NCBI GenBank assembly: GCA_017882945.1
Contig: JADGON010000154.1
Coordinates: 1 to 6,406 of the forward strand
Direction of reading: 5' to 3'
Length of the DNA: 6,406 nt
Origin: Acidimicrobiia bacterium
GTDB taxonomy: Bacteria > Actinomycetota > Acidimicrobiia > IMCC26256 > JAENVU01
Part shown: piece after piece, positions 1 to 3,711 of the stretch
Layout of the letters: the number at the start of each line of letters is the position of its first letter
Position numbering within the stretch: the stretch's first letter is position 1
Made by a program: the position numbers and the translations under genes
The notes under the pieces: generated by a model
Told to the model about the DNA's origin: nothing
Databases searched by the model: none
The model's input: the letters and a program-made list of their open reading frames with translations, nothing else

Positions 1-92
1 CGCCCCGTGAGGAGCGCCACCTGAACCTCCGGCGACCCGGTGTCCGTGTCGTGGAGGCGGTGCTCGGCGATCGTTGCAGTGGTATCGGGCAT
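1..92 (-). CDS. rpsO: 30S ribosomal protein S15 (5' part only)
   Basis: The first 30 codons of S15 lie here and the gene runs off the left edge. From ATG 92-90 the product reads MPDTTATIAEHRLHDTDTGS and continues SPEVQVALLTGR. The block DTDTGSPEVQVALLT is the hallmark of S15, a primary binder of the 16S central domain that helps form the platform and a bridge to the 50S subunit. The extension before DTGS (residues 17-20) is a few residues shorter than in E. coli S15, still within normal variation. No upstream in-frame start or good Shine-Dalgarno is visible; the nearest purine run is GAAAG about 17-21 bases upstream. It follows ribF by 86 bases, the usual ribF-rpsO neighbourhood. S15 commonly represses its own mRNA through a structured leader, which makes the preceding gap relevant. 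Confidence 0.93.
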   Translation of the reverse strand, partial: MPDTTATIAEHRLHDTDTGSPEVQVALLTG

Positions 93-178
93 GCGCGGAG
101 AGAGATTCTTTCGGTTGCGGAAGCGTTGAGGGTACCACGAGACCCGTTCCGGAGGGCCAACACGGCAACCCGGGCGCG
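93..178 (-). promoter_or_regulatory. ribF-rpsO intergenic region: candidate structured rpsO leader
   Basis: This is the only intergenic gap of note (86 bases). Read on the minus strand, GGUUGC (170-165) is complementary to GCAACC (118-113). Just inside it, GUGUUG (163-158) pairs with CAACGC (128-123) with one G-U pair. Within that, GGGU (145-142) can pair with ACCC (133-130), leaving an 8-base loop. This nests as one imperfect hairpin with a 1-by-4 internal loop. The loop contains GUGGU, which together with the next A is complementary to UACCAC inside rpsO codons 3-5 (84-79), so a pseudoknot across the start codon can be drawn. A competing local stem GCCC/GGGU also exists. S15 autoregulation through varied leader structures is known; assigning it here is inference, because short complementary runs arise by chance in GC-rich DNA. 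There is no U-tract, so it does not look like a simple terminator. Confidence 0.4.
129..134 (-). promoter_or_regulatory. Possible -10 element (TACCCT) for rpsO
   Basis: On the minus strand TGG followed by TACCCT fits the loose actinobacterial TAnnnT -10 pattern with a TG-like extension, about 37 bases ahead of the rpsO ATG. The best -35-like hexamer, TTGGCC at 160-155, sits 20 bases away, which is too far for a standard promoter. If real, transcription would begin near 122 and would exclude the 5' half of the leader hairpin. This is a weak call. Confidence 0.15.
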
Positions 179-1153
179 CTACTCCCCCACCAGGCGCCGG
201 GTGGCCTCGACGTCTTTTCCCATTTGCTCCACCAGGGCGTCGATGCTCGCGAACCGCTCCTCGCCCCGGAGCCGCTCGATGAAGCGCACCTCGGCGGGCT
301 GGTCGTAGAGGTCCCCGTCGAAGTCGAGGACGTAGGCCTCGAGCAACGAGTGGGTGGCCTCCGCGTAGAAGGTCGGGCGCCGCCCGAGCGAGATCGCCGC
401 GGGCCGCCAGACGCCGTCCGGCCCCGCGTAGGACCCCGCGTAGATCCCGTCGGCGGGGAGGCAGATCTCGTCCGGCACCGCCACGTTCGCGGTCGGGAAG
501 CCGAGCTCACGACCCCGCTGATCGCCCCGCACCACGACGCCGCGGACCTCGTGCGGGCGGCCGAGCAGCCGGGCCGCGATGGCGACGTCCCCGTTCGCGA
601 GCGCGCCGCGGACCCGGGTGCTCGAGAACGGCTCGTGGTCACCCTGGGGTGCCACCAGGCCGAGCCCGACCACCTCGAACCCCAGGTCGGTGCCCATCTG
701 CTCGAGCAGCGCGACATTGCCCCCGCGCCGATGCCCGAAGTGGAAGTCGGCACCGACGACCACCACCCGGGCGCGCAGCAACCCGACCAGCACCTCGCGC
801 ACGAAGTCCTCGGCGGTCTCGTGGCTCCGTTCCTCGTCGAAGCGCAGCACGCACACGATGTCCGAGAGCTTGAGCGCCTCGAGCAGCTCGAGCTTCTGGT
901 CGAGCGAGGTGAGGAGCCTGGGGGCCGAGTCCGGCCGGACCACCTGCGCCGGGTGGCGGTCGAAGGTGACGAGTGCCGCGTCGAGGTTGCGGGCGTCGGC
1001 CAGCTCGCGCACGAGCCGCAGCACCTTCTTGTGCCCGAGGTGGACGCCGTCGTACGCGCCGATCGTCACGACGCTGCCCGCGCTCAGTGGCGCGAGATTG
1101 TCGACCTGACGGACGACCCGGGTGGTGGTCACGACACCATTGTCGCGGTTCAC
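179..1153 (-). CDS. ribF: Bifunctional riboflavin kinase / FAD synthetase
   Basis: RibF phosphorylates riboflavin to FMN and adenylylates FMN to FAD. Numbering assumes the GTG at 1153-1151 (324 residues). The N-terminal nucleotidyltransferase-like domain shows GAYDGVHLGH at 32-41 (the HxGH-type ATP-binding motif), VTFDRHP, ADFHFGHRRGGN, and STRVRGAL at 178-185. The C-terminal flavokinase domain has GRELGFPTANV (GFPTAN at 218-223), DGIYAG, SLGRRPTF and LEAYVLDFDGDLY with the expected catalytic Glu272. It ends in RFASIDALVEQMGKDVEATR, a typical RibF C-terminus. The start is ambiguous. GTG 1153 overlaps the truB stop in the GTGA pattern used elsewhere in this operon. GTG 1132-1130 would give 317 residues beginning MTTTRVVRQVDNL, closer to the usual RibF beginning. 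Neither has a convincing ribosome-binding site. Placement between truB and rpsO is the widely conserved location of ribF. Confidence 0.96.
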   Translation of the reverse strand: MNRDNGVVTTTRVVRQVDNLAPLSAGSVVTIGAYDGVHLGHKKVLRLVRELADARNLDAALVTFDRHPAQVVRPDSAPRLLTSLDQKLELLEALKLSDIVCVLRFDEERSHETAEDFVREVLVGLLRARVVVVGADFHFGHRRGGNVALLEQMGTDLGFEVVGLGLVAPQGDHEPFSSTRVRGALANGDVAIAARLLGRPHEVRGVVVRGDQRGRELGFPTANVAVPDEICLPADGIYAGSYAGPDGVWRPAAISLGRRPTFYAEATHSLLEAYVLDFDGDLYDQPAEVRFIERLRGEERFASIDALVEQMGKDVEATRRLVGE

Positions 1154-2049
1154 GAGCCGGAGGCGTTGGCCGGCGCGAGAACGACCGCCGGCTTGAGCCC
1201 CGCGCCACGCCGCTCGTAGACCGCGAGCAGCGCACCCTGTGGATCCACGACCGCGTAGGGACCGTCGCCCGCAACGTCGAAGGCGCCGATCGAGAAGACC
1301 GAGCCGTGCGCGACGGCCCGCGCGGATTCCGCGTCGACGATCGCTCGCTCCAGTCCGCGCATCGCTTCGGCCGGCGTGACCAGCACGGACCGGGGATCGG
1401 CCTCGATCTCGTCCAGCGGGTGCGCCTCGTCGATCGTGAACGAGCCCACCCGCAGCCGGCGCAGCGCCGAGAGGTGGGCGGGCCCACCCAACGCGGCGCC
1501 GAGATCGGCGGCGAGCGAGCGGATGTAGGTGCCACTCGAGCACTCGACGAGCACCGTCGCGCACGGGAACGGACCCGGCTCGAAGCCTTCGATCTCGAAC
1601 CGGTCGATGCGCACCGCCCGTGGCTTGCGCTCGACCTCCTCCCCCGCGCGTGCCAGCTCGTGGAGCCGTCGGCCACCGACCTTCAACGCGGAGACCATCG
1701 GCGGGACCTGTTGGAGATCGCCGACGAAGCGCCGCGACGCCGCAACGACCTCGGACTCGGTCACGGGCATCGGACGACGCTCGAGGACCGCGCCGGCCGC
1801 ATCGAGCGTGTCGGTCGCGACACCGAACGAGACCGTTCCCCGATACGTCTTGGTCGTCTCCTGGAGGAACCGGAGCAGCCGGGTGACGCGCCCGAGACCG
1901 ACGAGCAGGACCCCCGTGGCGTCCGGATCGAGCGTGCCCGCGTGACCCACGCGCTTCTGCCCGAAGGCCTTGCGCAGCTTCGCCACGATGTCGTGGGACG
2001 TGAAGCCTGCCGGCTTGTCCACGACCACCAGCCCGTCGGACACGGTCAC
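1150..2049 (-). CDS. truB: tRNA pseudouridine-55 synthase
   Basis: TruB converts U55 in the T-loop of elongator tRNAs to pseudouridine and also acts as a tRNA folding chaperone. The 299-residue product has the canonical opening GLVVVDKPAGFTSHD (6-20). The catalytic loop GHAGTLDPDATGVL carries the nucleophile Asp41. The KTYRG motif contains the active-site Tyr69. PPMVSALKVGGRRLHELAR and SSGTYIRSLAADLG (Tyr175, Arg177) are also present, followed by GGPAHLSALRRLRVGSF. The last roughly 70 residues (HGSVFSIGAFDVAGDG onward) look like the short C-terminal TruB/PUA-like domain of actinobacterial members. The start chosen is GTG 2049-2047, five bases after the DHH stop; an in-frame GTG two codons later (2043-2041) is an alternative. 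There is no obvious Shine-Dalgarno between the genes, so expression is likely tied to upstream translation. The stop TGA overlaps the proposed ribF GTG. Confidence 0.97.
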   Translation of the reverse strand: MTVSDGLVVVDKPAGFTSHDIVAKLRKAFGQKRVGHAGTLDPDATGVLLVGLGRVTRLLRFLQETTKTYRGTVSFGVATDTLDAAGAVLERRPMPVTESEVVAASRRFVGDLQQVPPMVSALKVGGRRLHELARAGEEVERKPRAVRIDRFEIEGFEPGPFPCATVLVECSSGTYIRSLAADLGAALGGPAHLSALRRLRVGSFTIDEAHPLDEIEADPRSVLVTPAEAMRGLERAIVDAESARAVAHGSVFSIGAFDVAGDGPYAVVDPQGALLAVYERRGAGLKPAVVLAPANASGS

Positions 2050-2054
2050 GGCGG

Positions 2055-3032
2055 CTAGAGGGCGGCGCGGATGCGGTCGACCGTCTCGGCGATACCGACG
2101 TTCGACGTGAAGCCGGCCGCGAACCGGTGACCGCCACCTCCGTGCGCGGTGGCAATGTGGCGGACGTCCGCCGCGCCCACCGACCGGAGACTGACCTTCA
2201 CCGTGCCGTCGGCCTCCTCCTTGAGGACGCACGCGACGTCCGCCTCGGCGGTCCGGCGCACGATGTCGATCAGCCCTTCGACCTCTTCGAGGCTGACATC
2301 GTGCCGGTGAAGCATCTCCTGGGTCACCGCGGTCCACACGAAGGACTGCTCCCGCACGAGCACCGCGTGCGCGAGCGCGTCCGAGAGGAGCTGGAGGTAC
2401 GCGAACCGGTGCTCCTCGAAGAGGGTGCGGCTCAGGCTGCTGACGGGAACGTCGTAGGTCACGAGCTCGCCCGCGAGCTCGAACACGTCGGCGCCGGTCG
2501 TCTCGTACTGGAAGCGGCCGGTGTCACAGACCAGCGCGGTGTAGATGCACACCGCCGCGGCGTCGTTGAGCGGGAGACCGAGTCGTTCGATGAGCCGCCG
2601 CACGAGCACGCCGCTCGCCGCCGCCGCAGGATCGATCACGTTGATGCTGCCGTAGCGGTCGTTCGAGATGTGATGGTCGACGACGATCAGCTCTCCCGCC
2701 GCCTCCGCTGCGGGCCGGAGACCACCGAGACGATCGAGGGACCCGCAATCGAAGGTGATCATCACGTCGGGTCGGTCCGGGAACTCCTCGGGCGGCACGA
2801 GCAGCTCGAGCCCCGGAAGATCGCGATAGTGCGGCGCGACCCGGAACGGCTTCGGGAACGACGCGATGCTCGGCTTTCCCGCGGCAACGAGCACATGATG
2901 CAGCGCGAGCACCGACCCGAGCGCGTCACCATCGGGTGTGACGTGACACGCGAGCGCGACCACCTCGGCCGCGTCGATCGCCTTGGCGGCCCGGGTCAGC
3001 GCGCCGTCGACGCTCTCCAAGTCCGCGGTCAC
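2055..3032 (-). CDS. nrnA: DHH/DHHA1 phosphoesterase, NrnA type (nanoRNase / pAp or c-di-AMP hydrolase)
   Basis: This is a 325-residue cytoplasmic metal-dependent phosphoesterase. The DHH motifs are all present: HVTPDGDALGS at 30-40 (metal ligands His30, Asp34, Asp36), FDCGS with Asp95, VDHH with Asp119-His120-His121, and CDTGRF with Asp170. The DHHA1 substrate-binding domain closes the protein with GGGGHRFAAGF around 298-308 (His302). Proteins of this subfamily degrade very short RNAs to mononucleotides and dephosphorylate pAp. The mycobacterial member Rv2837c also cleaves c-di-AMP and its product pApA. Which substrate dominates here cannot be read from sequence. The start is GTG 3032-3030, which overlaps the rbfA stop (GTGA) and sits a typical distance ahead of motif I. 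The gene ends TAG, five bases before truB. Its place between rbfA and truB is the common actinobacterial arrangement and links removal of tiny RNA fragments with translation genes. No catalytic residue is missing. Confidence 0.94.
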   Translation of the reverse strand: MTADLESVDGALTRAAKAIDAAEVVALACHVTPDGDALGSVLALHHVLVAAGKPSIASFPKPFRVAPHYRDLPGLELLVPPEEFPDRPDVMITFDCGSLDRLGGLRPAAEAAGELIVVDHHISNDRYGSINVIDPAAAASGVLVRRLIERLGLPLNDAAAVCIYTALVCDTGRFQYETTGADVFELAGELVTYDVPVSSLSRTLFEEHRFAYLQLLSDALAHAVLVREQSFVWTAVTQEMLHRHDVSLEEVEGLIDIVRRTAEADVACVLKEEADGTVKVSLRSVGAADVRHIATAHGGGGHRFAAGFTSNVGIAETVDRIRAAL

Positions 3033-3421
3033 GACCGTCCCTCTTCGTCCGGCACCACTGCACCCTCGTGGATGGATCGGATGACTTCCTCGATGCGTTG
3101 GCCCTGCGCGATCGCCGGGTCTTCGACGAACCGCAGCTCCGGCACGAACTTGAGCCGCACCTGCTTGCCGAGCACCGCCCGCAGGCGGGGACTCGCCGAG
3201 CGCAGTGCGTTCGAGCTCTCCACCCGCTCCTCGGGTGTGCCGAGAACCGAGTAGTAGACGTCCGCATAGCGAATGTCGGGGCTGACTTCTACACCAGTCA
3301 GGGTCACGAAGCCCAGACGCGGATCCGACATCCGCTCCAGCTCCTCGGCCAGCGTCTCGCGCACGACCTCGTTCACGCGCGCCGCACGCGGGTACTGCCG
3401 CGGCTGCTGGCGCCGGCTCAT
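3029..3421 (-). CDS. rbfA: Ribosome-binding factor A (30S maturation)
   Basis: RbfA binds the 30S subunit near helix 1 and the neck of 16S rRNA and is needed for late 16S processing and for growth in the cold. The 130-residue product has a basic start (SRRQQPRQYPRAARVNEVV) and a KH-like core. Family landmarks are RVNEVVRETLAEELERMSDPRLGFVTLTGVEVSPD in its first half, the strand DVYYSVLG, and RLKFVPELRFVEDPAIAQGQRIEEVI in the second half. I name these as consecutive landmarks; together they match RbfA along nearly its full length. The start is ATG 3421-3419, which overlaps the preceding DUF503 stop (ATGA). The frame stays open upstream to 4372, but that is an antiphase shadow of infB. The stop TGA overlaps the next gene's GTG. 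The C-terminus is short and acidic (PDEEGRS), without the long tails seen in some RbfA proteins. Confidence 0.96.
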   Translation of the reverse strand: MSRRQQPRQYPRAARVNEVVRETLAEELERMSDPRLGFVTLTGVEVSPDIRYADVYYSVLGTPEERVESSNALRSASPRLRAVLGKQVRLKFVPELRFVEDPAIAQGQRIEEVIRSIHEGAVVPDEEGRS

Positions 3422-3711
3422 GGCTCCAGCCAGGCCGTCTCGATGTCCAGGAGGTCGACGTCGGGCGCTGCCGCAACGAAGCGTTCCACGGACGCCATCA
3501 CCTCCTGGAGGTGGGAGGCACTGCCGTCGACCAACGCCACGCCGATCGAGGCGCGCTGCCACTGTTCCTGGTAGTCGACCTCCGCGACCGACACCTTGAA
3601 CCGGTGGCGGAGCCCGTCCACGACCGGACGGATCGCGGCCCGCTTCGCCTTGAGCGACCGGCTGGCCGGCACGTGGAGATCGAAGCGGACTGCGACGGCG
3701 TGCACGGTCAC
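3418..3711 (-). CDS. ylxP: DUF503 / YlxP-family small protein
   Basis: This is a 97-residue protein of the DUF503 family, whose molecular function is not established. Recognisable family wording is VPASRSLKAKRAAIRPVVDGL (about 14-34), then HRFKVSVAEVD (37-46) and QWQRASIGVALV (50-61). The alternation of strands and helices suggests a small alpha/beta fold with no signal peptide or membrane segment. An open frame extends upstream to 3795, but that part is only the shadow of infB. The GTG at 3711-3709 is the sensible start: it overlaps the infB stop TGA by four bases (GTGA) and gives the usual family length of about 95 residues. A second in-frame GTG lies two codons later. The 3' end overlaps the rbfA ATG. 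Its place between infB and rbfA is the standard location of ylxP, which suggests but does not prove a ribosome-related role. No clear Shine-Dalgarno sequence is visible, so translation probably depends on coupling to infB. Confidence 0.92.
   Translation of the reverse strand: MTVHAVAVRFDLHVPASRSLKAKRAAIRPVVDGLRHRFKVSVAEVDYQEQWQRASIGVALVDGSASHLQEVMASVERFVAAAPDVDLLDIETAWLEP

Noticed and set aside
146..150. GGAAC on the minus strand as an ECF-sigma -35 element
   Set aside because: No matching GTT-type -10 element occurs at the expected 16-19 base distance.
93..178. Rho-independent terminator between ribF and rpsO
   Set aside because: A hairpin can be drawn, but no U-rich tract follows it; the downstream sequence is GAAAGAAUCUCUCUCC.
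74..1219. Long plus-strand open frame of 381 codons opposite ribF
   Set aside because: Its product is Arg/Pro/His-rich with no recognisable domain. It lies exactly antisense to a clear ribF and reflects GC-rich codon bias. The same applies to plus-strand frames at 973-2058, 2127-3254, 4081-5205 and 5872-6381.
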